Positions 1 through 5,589 of a stretch of 9,002 nt of DNA are shown piece after piece. The stretch is from Clostridiales bacterium (lineage in GTDB: Bacteria > Bacillota > Clostridia > Christensenellales > UMGS416): the NCBI GenBank assembly GCA_012515725.1, contig JAAYXU010000126.1:1-9002 (forward strand). Direction: 5' to 3'. The number at the start of each line of letters is the position of its first letter. The first letter of the stretch is position 1. The notes under the pieces are model-generated. The model was not told the DNA's origin. It ran no database searches and was given only the letters and a program-made list of their open reading frames with translations. The position numbers were made by a program, and so were the translations under genes.

Positions 1-232
1 TAGAGGTAACCAGGTCAACATACCATAGAAATTTTTCTTTGTTTGCGATAACCAGCACTGTAAAGATAACCCCTAATATTATGTTGGCTACAAAAATCCA
101 TCTTCTATTTTTCAGCGTTTTTATGTATTTATCAAATGCTAATTTAGCTTTGAATGAAACACCCCATAAAAATGGTCCAATAGTTAGTAGTATAGCAACT
201 GAGTACCAGTTGTTAATCCACCTTGTTCCCAT
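1..232 (-). CDS. Partial small membrane protein of unknown function (C-terminus off the left edge)
   Basis: Reading leftward from an ATG at 232, the frame stays open for 77 codons to the window edge, so the gene is truncated by the window. An in-frame stop lies just upstream, and a GGGGGA ribosome binding site (242-247) sits 9 bases before the ATG. A good promoter lies about 70 bases upstream. The peptide has two hydrophobic stretches, about residues 8-26 and 45-63. Between them is a basic, polar loop rich in Lys and Arg (residues 28-44), which suggests a small polytopic inner-membrane protein. I do not recognise a family. Base composition is much more AT-rich than the genes to the right, and AT-ending codons dominate, suggesting a different origin. 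Start and coding status are well supported; function is unknown. Confidence 0.7.
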   Translation of the reverse strand, partial: MGTRWINNWYSVAILLTIGPFLWGVSFKAKLAFDKYIKTLKNRRWIFVANIILGVIFTVLVIANKEKFLWYVDLVTS

Positions 233-304
233 AACTATCAATCCCCCGATAGTCTATTCTGCATTTTGCTGTGACGTATATTACTACAAATGCGAGTTGC
301 CTGT

Positions 305-333
305 ATTATACCAATATCCAAAATTTGTTGCAA
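305..333 (-). promoter_or_regulatory. SigA-type promoter for the leftward membrane-protein gene
   Basis: On the minus strand there is a perfect -10 box TATAAT (305-310), preceded by TGG, giving an extended -10 (TGnTATAAT). A -35 box TTGCAA (328-333) lies exactly 17 bases upstream. Transcription would start near 298, leaving a leader of about 65 bases before the ATG at 232. The -35 lies inside the 12-base palindrome TTGTTGCAACAA, which could be an operator. Confidence 0.6.
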
Positions 334-662
334 CAACTACCTTGGATTCTTTAAGTAAAAAGTAAAACGAAATTTATTAAAAAAATATTAATTTGATTAG
401 CACATCAAAAACGAAAAATGACCCTTTTATTGGTCTGATACTAGCCAAGAACTGGTAAATAAATAGTTCGCAATTACTTTTTGGCTGTGATTAAAATGCT
501 GTTTACTATATCTTCTTCTAAACGAAATAAGACTATATTTCTAGTTTTGCACCTCTAAAGGTTGTTTTTTAACTTTGGCTCCTGTTTGACGCTATCTTTC
601 ATACCTTATTCCATTTCTTGTTGGTAGGTCAACGTTATATGAGGAAACTCAAGGCCTTTCGG
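334..662. other. AT-rich stretch with no confident gene
   Basis: This roughly 330-base stretch lies between the leftward promoter at 305-333 and the rightward fmdB promoter at 663-691. It is very AT-rich (11 G/C in bases 361-420) and has no long open frame with a ribosome binding site. It contains a short amber-interrupted frame on the minus strand (474-602) and a tiny TGAG-GAAA-CTCA hairpin with a GNRA-type loop (640-651). I recognise no tRNA, insertion-sequence end, riboswitch or CRISPR repeat in it. Confidence 0.5.
474..602 (-). pseudogene. Possible remnant of a 42-residue ORF interrupted by an amber codon
   Basis: From an ATG at 602 the minus-strand frame reads 15 codons, meets TAG at 555-557, then continues open for 26 more codons to TAA at 474-476. 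The downstream part has protein-like composition (a hydrophobic stretch, then LEED, then a hydrophobic end). The TAG is one transition from TGG (Trp), so a decayed small gene is a reasonable reading. No convincing ribosome binding site precedes the ATG, and I recognise no family. In such AT-rich DNA the whole frame could also be chance, so this is a weak call. Confidence 0.22.
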
Positions 663-691
663 TTGCGAAAAATCAAAAAATCCGCTACAAT
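663..691 (+). promoter_or_regulatory. SigA-type promoter for the fmdB-srtB run
   Basis: A -35 box TTGCGA (663-668) and a -10 box TACAAT (686-691) are separated by exactly 17 bases. Transcription would begin near 698. That is downstream of the ATG at 695, which argues for the fmdB start at 722. The promoter lies at the point where base composition switches from AT-rich to GC-rich. Confidence 0.6.
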
Positions 692-721
692 GAAATGAGA
701 CTCACTAAAGGAGCGTTATAT

Positions 722-937
722 ATGCCATTACTGAAATTTAAGTGCTGTGACTGCGGTCATGTATTCGATGAACTGGTCTCCAGCAGCGCGTCTGCCAACG
801 TCGCGTGCCCGTCCTGCGAAAGCCGGAAGGTGGAGCGGCATTATCAGGGAAAATGCTACTTTGGCAAAAAAAGCGGAGACGGCGGTTCATCCTGCAGCGG
901 GGGCGACTGCTCCCACTGCTCTGGCTGCGGCCATTAG
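722..937 (+). CDS. FmdB-family zinc-ribbon protein
   Basis: This 71-residue protein has the FmdB-type N-terminus (MPLLKFKC, then CxxCG), a short zinc ribbon made from Cys8/Cys11 and Cys29/Cys32 (CPSC), and a Gly/Ser/Cys-rich tail ending in Cys58, Cys63, His65, Cys66, Cys69 and His71. The family is thought to bind zinc and is often called a putative regulator; its molecular role is unproven. I chose the ATG at 722 because a strong AAAGGAG (707-713) sits 8 bases before it and family members begin at this residue; an in-frame ATG at 695 would precede the predicted transcription start. The extra Cys/His cluster in the tail could bind a second metal. It is the first gene of the rightward run, 94 bases before the sortase gene. 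Confidence 0.85.
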   Translation: MPLLKFKCCDCGHVFDELVSSSASANVACPSCESRKVERHYQGKCYFGKKSGDGGSSCSGGDCSHCSGCGH

Positions 938-964
938 CCGCGCGCCCGGCAGCAGGGCGATCAG

Positions 965-985
965 CAAGCGGCCATTGGCCGCTTG
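965..985 (+). terminator. Hairpin between fmdB-like gene and sortase gene, weak terminator or attenuator
   Basis: CAAGCGGCC (965-973) and GGCCGCTTG (977-985) form a perfect 9-bp stem with a 3-base loop. The downstream sequence (TGCTTATATG) has no real U-tract, so efficient intrinsic termination is doubtful. It may reduce read-through into the sortase gene or stabilise the upstream message end. No strong second promoter is visible before the sortase gene. Confidence 0.35.
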
Positions 986-1031
986 TGCTTATATGAAACT
1001 GTACAGTACCCGGGTCAACCAGAGGTGAACG

Positions 1032-1946
1032 ATGCCATCCATGAAACGAAACGCACGTTCTGGATACTTAAGTCGGCGCAAAGAAAGAGCCCGTATGCTA
1101 CGCGTGTACGGCGCGGTACGGCTTGTGTTCGTCGCGCTGCTGTGCGGAATGCTGGCTCTCATTATACAGGAGGCCTGGCTCGATTACCGGGACTACGCCG
1201 CGCTGGAACGAACCCGGCAGCTCATGGCGTCCATCACGCCTACGCCCGTTCCTCCGGCGACGCCGGCCCCCACCCCGAAGCCCATAGTAACCCGGAACCC
1301 GACCACTCCCCCTCCCCCGACGCCCACGCCTAAGGTCTATGTGATAAGCAGCCGCTTTAGCACGCTACTCGCGCAGAATCCCGACACCATCGGATGGATT
1401 ACGATCGCCGACACGCCCATCGATTACCCGGTGGTGCAGTCGGACGATAACGAGCATTATCTGCACGTAAGCTTCGACGGCAAGGAATCCAAGTCCGGGA
1501 CGCTGTTCCTCGATTACCGCTGTGAGATCGCTTCGGAATTCCCTCCCCATTTCATCATATACGGGCACCATATGAAGAACGGAACCATGTTCAAGGCGCT
1601 CATGCGGTTCAAGGAAAAGGACTTCTTTTCTTCCCATAGGACGTTCCGGTTCGATACGCTGTACGAGGACATGGAGTGGGAGATTTTCTCGGCGTACGTC
1701 ACCAAAGCGGAGGACCCCTATATACGGACCCGCTTTGACAGCGACGTGGAATGGCTCGCCTTTCTAAATGACCGGCATGACCGCAGCATGTACGCGACGC
1801 CCGACATCACGCTCTCGCCCGACGATATCGTACTGACGCTGTCCACCTGCACATACGAGTTCAGTAACGCGCGATTCGTGGTGCACGCACGCCTTGTGCG
1901 CGACTCTCAGTCTCCGCAGGATGCCGGGATCGCGCCCGCGCCCTGA
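1032..1946 (+). CDS. srtB: Class B sortase with proline/threonine-rich stalk
   Basis: Sortases are membrane-bound transpeptidases that cleave a sorting motif in exported proteins and join them to the cell wall. The 304-residue protein has a basic N-terminus, one membrane anchor (about residues 26-46), a Pro/Thr-rich spacer (about 69-100), then a catalytic domain. The triad is visible: His179 in YGHHMKNGTMF, Cys273 in TLSTCTY and Arg281 in the ARFVVHAR strand. The His motif and the long insertion between His and Cys match class B rather than class A or C. The ATG at 1032 is preceded by AGAGGTGA; Met4 is an alternative start. The Pro/Thr spacer probably holds the catalytic domain away from the membrane. 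No substrate with a sorting signal is encoded in the window. It lies between fmdB and an M20 hydrolase gene, 16 bases before the latter. Confidence 0.93.
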   Translation: MPSMKRNARSGYLSRRKERARMLRVYGAVRLVFVALLCGMLALIIQEAWLDYRDYAALERTRQLMASITPTPVPPATPAPTPKPIVTRNPTTPPPPTPTPKVYVISSRFSTLLAQNPDTIGWITIADTPIDYPVVQSDDNEHYLHVSFDGKESKSGTLFLDYRCEIASEFPPHFIIYGHHMKNGTMFKALMRFKEKDFFSSHRTFRFDTLYEDMEWEIFSAYVTKAEDPYIRTRFDSDVEWLAFLNDRHDRSMYATPDITLSPDDIVLTLSTCTYEFSNARFVVHARLVRDSQSPQDAGIAPAP

Positions 1947-1962
1947 CCGAAAGGAGTATATT

Positions 1963-3366
1963 ATGTCCGCGTATTCATGGATGAAGTCCCTTGCCGCCCG
2001 GACCGAGGGACACCGCGAACGGATATTTGCGGCCGAAGAGTTCCTGTGGAAGCATCCGGCGACGGGATATCGCGAGTGGAAGGCCTCCGAATACCTGGCC
2101 GCCCGATTTAAAGAGATGGGATACGTCCCGCGGCTGGCCGGCGACATACCGGGATTCTACGCCGATCTTGACACGGGGCGTCCCGGCCCCAGAGTAGCGC
2201 TGCTTGGAGAGCTGGACTCGGTGCTGTGCGCCAGTCATCCGGAAGCCGACCCGGATACCGGCGCGGTCCACGCCTGTGGGCATCATGCGCAGTGCGCGGC
2301 TCTGCTGGGCGCGGCCGCCACGCTGCGCGAACCGGAGTTTACCGATATGCTGTGCGGCTCAGTGCGCTTCATGGCGGTGCCGGCCGAGGAGCTGCTGGAG
2401 CTATCGTACCGGGAGGAACTGCGGCAGCGGGGCGTGATCGGATACTTTGGCGGCAAGGTCGAATTCCTGCGCCGCGGGTATTTCGAGGGCGTCGGCATGG
2501 CGCTCCTGCTGCATGTCGGAGGCCCCGCCGGAACACTGAAATTTAAGGCGGGCAACAACGGCTGCATACTCAAGAACGTGCGCATTACCGGTCGCGCCGC
2601 CCATGCGGGCGGAGCGCCCCACGAGGGTATCAACGCGCTGTACGCGGCAAATCTGGGCCTTGCGGCCATCAACGCGCTGCGGGAAACGTTCAGGGAACGG
2701 GACCATATCCGCGTGCATCCGATACTGACGCAGGCCGGCAGGGCCGTCAACGTCATACCTGACCAGGTCACGCTGGAGAGCTATGTCAGAGGAGCGACGC
2801 TCGAGGCCTTTTCCCGCGAAAACGGCCGCGTGAACCGTGCGCTCGCCGGAGCGGCGGCCGCCCTTGGCGCGCGAATTGCGATATCCGACCGGCCGGGCTA
2901 TATGCCGCTTAAAAACGATCCCGAGCTGGGCGCGGCGGTGCGCGGCGTCGCCGAGGCGCTCTGCGGGCCGGACAAGGTTGTCCTCAGCCCGGAGTGGGAC
3001 ACAGGCTGTACCGATATGGGCGACCTGTCATGCGTTATGCCGGTAGTTCAGCCCTCGATCGGCGGCGCACAGGGGCAGGGTCACGGGGATGATTACCGCA
3101 TCGTGGACCGCGAGTCGGCCTGTGTGCTGGCGGCCAAGATACTGGCTGCCTCCGCGGTGGCGCTGCTGTCGGACGGCGGAGCCCGCGCGCAGCAGATTAT
3201 CGAGCGCGGGAATACGCCTTTCGCGACGACGGAAGACTATTTCCGCGCGATAGACGCGCTGGCGCTCGATTGCGAAGCGGTCCAATACAATGACGACGGG
3301 ACGGCGACTCTGGCCTGGCAAAACCCCGGACTACGCCGCAACGATAAGAAAGAGGGAAACTGCTGA
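1963..3366 (+). CDS. M20-family metallo-amidohydrolase (AbgB / IAA-amino-acid hydrolase-like)
   Basis: This 467-residue protein is a probable cytoplasmic hydrolase of an N-acyl-amino-acid or peptide-like amide bond. M20 landmarks are visible: GELDSV (82-87), the metal-binding HACGHH (103-108), the acidic pair in PAEE (142-143), His184 in LLLHVGG, the dimerisation-domain HAGGAPHEG (214-222), and a C-terminal GGAQGQGH with His374. The Cys in HACGHH and overall length fit the M20D amidohydrolase branch, where IAA-amino-acid hydrolases, hippurate hydrolases and AbgB belong; the substrate cannot be read from sequence. The ATG at 1963 has AAAGGAG (1950-1956) 6 bases upstream, so an open extension back to 1894, inside the sortase gene, is rejected. 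The stop overlaps the msrA start (TGATG), implying translational coupling. No signal peptide is seen. Confidence 0.88.
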   Translation: MSAYSWMKSLAARTEGHRERIFAAEEFLWKHPATGYREWKASEYLAARFKEMGYVPRLAGDIPGFYADLDTGRPGPRVALLGELDSVLCASHPEADPDTGAVHACGHHAQCAALLGAAATLREPEFTDMLCGSVRFMAVPAEELLELSYREELRQRGVIGYFGGKVEFLRRGYFEGVGMALLLHVGGPAGTLKFKAGNNGCILKNVRITGRAAHAGGAPHEGINALYAANLGLAAINALRETFRERDHIRVHPILTQAGRAVNVIPDQVTLESYVRGATLEAFSRENGRVNRALAGAAAALGARIAISDRPGYMPLKNDPELGAAVRGVAEALCGPDKVVLSPEWDTGCTDMGDLSCVMPVVQPSIGGAQGQGHGDDYRIVDRESACVLAAKILAASAVALLSDGGARAQQIIERGNTPFATTEDYFRAIDALALDCEAVQYNDDGTATLAWQNPGLRRNDKKEGNC

Positions 3367-3929
3367 TGTCCTGCGGAGGAAGAAATGCGGAGCTTCCCGA
3401 AAATCCGAATAAAGCGATCGCGTACGATCCCGCCCGACTCAGGCGCATATGGCTTGCGGGCGGCTGCTTCTGGGGCGTGGAGGCGTTCATGGCCCGCGTC
3501 CCGGGCGTAGCATGTACCATCGTGGGGTACGCCAACGGACACGCGCCCGAGCCGACATATAGGCAGGTATGCACCGGTCTGACCGGACACGCCGAGACTG
3601 TGGAGGTAGCCTACGATCCCGGGCGGATCAGCCTCATTGGGCTGCTTGAGCGGTTTTTCAGCATCATCGACCCCGTCAGCGTCAACAGGCAGGGTGAGGA
3701 CGCGGGAACTCAGTACCGTACCGGCATATATTACCGGGACCCGGCCGACGGGGATGCCGCGCGCACATTTATCGCTGGGGAGCAGGCACGGCACAGCCGG
3801 CCGATCGCCGTGGAAGTGCTTCCCCTGACCGGATTCTACCCCGCGGAGGAGTACCATCAGGATTATCTCGAAAAGAATCCGGGCGGTTACTGTCACGTCG
3901 ATATGGGCAAGCTCGGTCTACCGCGTTAG
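3366..3929 (+). CDS. msrA: Peptide-methionine (S)-S-oxide reductase MsrA
   Basis: MsrA reduces the S-epimer of methionine sulfoxide, free or in proteins, and is usually recycled by thioredoxin. The 187-residue protein carries the catalytic GCFWG motif (33-37, nucleophile Cys34), the GYANG segment (54-58), TGHAETVEV (73-81) and the GTQYR motif (114-118). The C-terminal part is EEYHQDYLEKNPGGYCH, with Cys176 as a possible resolving residue. About 20 extra N-terminal residues, including Cys3, precede the domain. The start overlaps the M20 stop by one base, and AGAGGG (3351-3356) lies 9 bases upstream. No MsrB domain is fused and none is encoded in the window. The gene ends 18 bases from the convergent cheY stop, with no clear terminator between them. 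Confidence 0.95.
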   Translation: MSCGGRNAELPENPNKAIAYDPARLRRIWLAGGCFWGVEAFMARVPGVACTIVGYANGHAPEPTYRQVCTGLTGHAETVEVAYDPGRISLIGLLERFFSIIDPVSVNRQGEDAGTQYRTGIYYRDPADGDAARTFIAGEQARHSRPIAVEVLPLTGFYPAEEYHQDYLEKNPGGYCHVDMGKLGLPR

Positions 3930-3947
3930 TACCGCGCTGCCAGCGGA

Positions 3948-4307
3948 TCACATGAATTTGCGTATGGCCTGAACCAGCCGGTTCTCCTGGAAAGGCTTGA
4001 CTATAAAATCCCGCGCGCCGTACTGAATGGCCTCGACGACCATATCCTGCTGACCCAGCGCAGAGCATACAATGACCTTCGCGGATCCGTCGATCTGGCG
4101 GATCTGCCTGAGCGCCTCGATACCGCTCATCTCGGGCATCGTGATATCCATGACGACAAGATCGGGTTTAAGTTCGGCGTATCTTTTTACCGCCACAGCG
4201 CCGTTTTCAGCCTCGCCTGCGACGGGCACATTATTACGGGACAGTATCTCCTTGATCATCATGCGCATAAAAGCCGCGTCGTCCACTATGAGAACACCAT
4301 TACCCAT
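3948..4307 (-). CDS. cheY: Chemotaxis response regulator CheY
   Basis: This 119-residue single receiver domain has no output domain. The acidic pocket is Asp9/Asp10 (LIVDDAAFMR), the phosphorylation site is Asp54 (VVMDITMP), the switch residue is Ser82 (VCSALGQ) and the conserved Lys is Lys104 (VKPF). When phosphorylated by CheA, such proteins bind the flagellar switch and change rotation. It lies directly downstream of fliY, whose product is a CheY-P phosphatase in this family. I chose the ATG at 4307 because GGAGG (4313-4317) sits 5 bases upstream and the protein then starts as typical CheYs do. An ATG at 4325 overlaps the fliY stop (TAATG) but lacks a ribosome binding site and would place the real one inside the coding region. 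Confidence 0.95.
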   Translation of the reverse strand: MGNGVLIVDDAAFMRMMIKEILSRNNVPVAGEAENGAVAVKRYAELKPDLVVMDITMPEMSGIEALRQIRQIDGSAKVIVCSALGQQDMVVEAIQYGARDFIVKPFQENRLVQAIRKFM

Positions 4308-4324
4308 AGGAGCCTCCCTGCTCA

Positions 4325-4615
4325 TTACTTTATAACTTCCGTGATGCGGACTCCGTAAGCCTCATCGACCACGATGACCTCGCCACGGCCGATCAGCTTC
4401 TTGTTGATGAGTATGTCCACATTCTCTCCGGCCATTTTATTAAGCTCTATGATCGTTCCGGCCCCGAATGTCAGTATCTCGCTGATGCTTTTGCGAACGC
4501 TGCCCAGCTCGACAGAGACCTCGAGCGGTATATCCATCAGTATATCATAGCGGCTCTGCGAAGCCGACACCGCGGGTTTCTCGTCGCCGAACGCATGAAA
4601 CTGAAGATACTTCAC
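4325..4615 (-). CDS. Candidate internal product: stand-alone FliN-like C-terminal part of FliY
   Basis: Inside fliY, AGGAGG (4624-4629 on the minus strand) lies 8 bases upstream of an in-frame GTG at 4613-4615 (Val261). Initiation there would give a 96-residue protein containing only the FliN/SpoA domain, about the size of a free FliN. Internal starts producing a short C-terminal SpoA protein are known for the related type III secretion SctQ proteins (YscQ, Spa33, SpaO). That this happens here is inference: the site also simply encodes a run of Glu codons (GAGGAGGAG), so it may be fortuitous. Confidence 0.35.
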   Translation of the reverse strand: MKYLQFHAFGDEKPAVSASQSRYDILMDIPLEVSVELGSVRKSISEILTFGAGTIIELNKMAGENVDILINKKLIGRGEVIVVDEAYGVRITEVIK

Positions 4616-5395
4616 CTTAATCTCCTCCTCCTGAGGGGTGGGGGGGGATGCCGGATCCGGAGCCGGGGCGGAAGCGGAAGCGGAGTCTGCCACGGGCTCC
4701 TCAGCCGGTTTGCCTCCGGTCAGATATTGCTGCCTGAGCCGCTGTGTGAGCTCCCGGGCAAAGGCGATGGGCATGAGCAGCATGATCTCGCTGTCGCCCT
4801 TGCCCTGTATGGAAAGCGTAAAAACGGTCTTAACGACCGGGGACTCGTGGTTCATCACTTCCCGAATCTGCTTATCAGGCCGGTCCACGAGAATCGGGCG
4901 GGGCGGAGATATGTCAATCCGCTTTCCGATCATCTGGGACAGCGCGGTGGCCGACGTCCCGATCATCTGATTCATAAGCTCGCCCATCGCGCTCAAATGC
5001 AGCTCGCTGATTTCGCCGGGCTGTATGTCGCCGGCGCCGCCCATCATGATATCGGTGATGATTTTCACATCGTCGCCCGTAATATTCAGTACGTTGTTCC
5101 CGACCATGCCATCGGTGTAGGATATTTCAACCGCTACATAGGGCTTTTCGCAGCTGCCTATCACCTCATCCAGATCGACGACCGACACGACGGGAGTCGT
5201 AATGTCTATCTTCCGGTTCAGCAGGGATGAGAGCGCCGTTGCGGAGCTGCCCATGCTGATATTGCCGACCTCCCCGATCGTATCGATCTCTTCCTGGGTC
5301 AGCTTGTCATTCCGGTTTACGGGCGATTCCGCCCCGCCGGGCTCTTTCTTTCCGCCAAGCAGCGCGTCGATCTCGGCCTGTGATAACTCCGCCAT
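4325..5395 (-). CDS. fliY: Flagellar motor switch phosphatase FliY (CheC-like plus FliN domains)
   Basis: FliY is a component of the cytoplasmic C-ring of Gram-positive flagella; it binds and dephosphorylates CheY-P. The 356-residue protein begins with a FliM-like CheY-binding segment (LSQAEIDALLGG, 4-15). Next is a CheC/FliM-type domain with both catalytic signatures intact: Asp38-x3-Glu42-x2-Asn45-x22-Pro68 and Ser135-x3-Glu139-x2-Asn142-x22-Pro165. A Pro/Ala/Ser-rich linker (about 227-256) leads to a FliN/SpoA domain (about 282-356). The ATG at 5395 is preceded by AGAGGGGG (5402-5409) 6 bases away and gives the usual family N-terminus; an in-frame ATG at 5449 is poorer. The linker coding region carries a run of eight C residues and an internal ribosome binding site. 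The gene forms a two-gene unit with cheY; other flagellar genes are not in the window. Confidence 0.95.
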   Translation of the reverse strand: MAELSQAEIDALLGGKKEPGGAESPVNRNDKLTQEEIDTIGEVGNISMGSSATALSSLLNRKIDITTPVVSVVDLDEVIGSCEKPYVAVEISYTDGMVGNNVLNITGDDVKIITDIMMGGAGDIQPGEISELHLSAMGELMNQMIGTSATALSQMIGKRIDISPPRPILVDRPDKQIREVMNHESPVVKTVFTLSIQGKGDSEIMLLMPIAFARELTQRLRQQYLTGGKPAEEPVADSASASAPAPDPASPPTPQEEEIKVKYLQFHAFGDEKPAVSASQSRYDILMDIPLEVSVELGSVRKSISEILTFGAGTIIELNKMAGENVDILINKKLIGRGEVIVVDEAYGVRITEVIK

Positions 5396-5500
5396 CCTTA
5401 TCCCCCTCTGGCGCAAACAGGACGCGGCCGCGCAATCGGGCGCACACATCCTATGTTTCCTGCCGGTCGCAGCGCCAGCATTCCTCTGCGGGCAGTATCC

Positions 5501-5529
5501 ATTATATACCCCTTAACGGGGCATCTGAA
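5501..5529 (-). promoter_or_regulatory. SigA-type promoter for fliY-cheY
   Basis: On the minus strand there is a perfect -10 box TATAAT (5501-5506) with a -35 box TTCAGA (5524-5529, 4 of 6 consensus) 17 bases upstream. Transcription would start near 5494, giving a leader of about 100 bases before the fliY ATG. No SigD/FliA-type flagellar promoter (TAAA with GCCGATAA) is seen. An inverted repeat overlaps the -35 box. Confidence 0.55.
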
Positions 5530-5554
5530 ACACCAGTCCGGAGAAATGTGTTTC
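5527..5554. promoter_or_regulatory. Inverted repeat GAAACAC-N14-GTGTTTC overlapping the fliY -35 box
   Basis: Two perfect 7-base arms (5527-5533 and 5548-5554) are spaced 21 bases centre to centre, two helical turns. One arm overlaps the -35 hexamer of the fliY promoter. This geometry fits a dimeric regulator binding one face of the helix, and the position would suit repression. The regulator is unknown. Confidence 0.4.
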
Positions 5555-5571
5555 CAAAAGGCCGCCGACAT

Positions 5572-5588
5572 TGTACGCTATGCGTACA
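5572..5588. promoter_or_regulatory. Palindrome TGTACGC-TAT-GCGTACA upstream of fliY
   Basis: This perfect 7-bp inverted repeat has a 3-base centre. It lies between the EamA terminator and the fliY promoter, about 45 bases upstream of the -35 box. It is a compact, operator-like site, and a TACAAT hexamer (minus strand, 5570-5575) overlaps one arm. Without a U-tract it is not a terminator. Its target gene and binding protein are unknown. Confidence 0.4.
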
Positions 5589-5589
5589 T

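Noticed and set aside
39..365. Open frame of 108 codons on the plus strand in the AT-rich end
   Set aside because: It starts at TTG without a ribosome binding site, runs antisense to the better-supported membrane gene and across its promoter, and has no recognisable motif.
1894..1962. Upstream extension of the M20 gene
   Set aside because: It lies within the sortase coding end, while a strong AAAGGAG sits 6 bases before the ATG at 1963.
3237..3896. 219-codon open frame antisense to msrA
   Set aside because: Shadow of a GC-rich coding region; msrA on the other strand has full family motifs.
3930..3947. Bidirectional terminator between msrA and cheY
   Set aside because: Only a 4-bp hairpin is visible in the 18-base gap and there is no T-tract on either strand.
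4595..5230. 211-codon open frame antisense to fliY
   Set aside because: Overlaps intact fliY domains, with no ribosome binding site or recognisable domain.
5399..5482. 27-codon frame in the fliY leader that ends just before the fliY ATG
   Set aside because: The GAGGA touches the ATG with no spacer, the peptide is Arg/Pro-rich and unlike a real protein, and the frame is explained by GC bias.
5396..5494. Possible cyclic-di-GMP riboswitch in the fliY leader
   Set aside because: Flagellar genes often carry them, but I could not find the GEMM-type conserved segments in the roughly 100-base leader.
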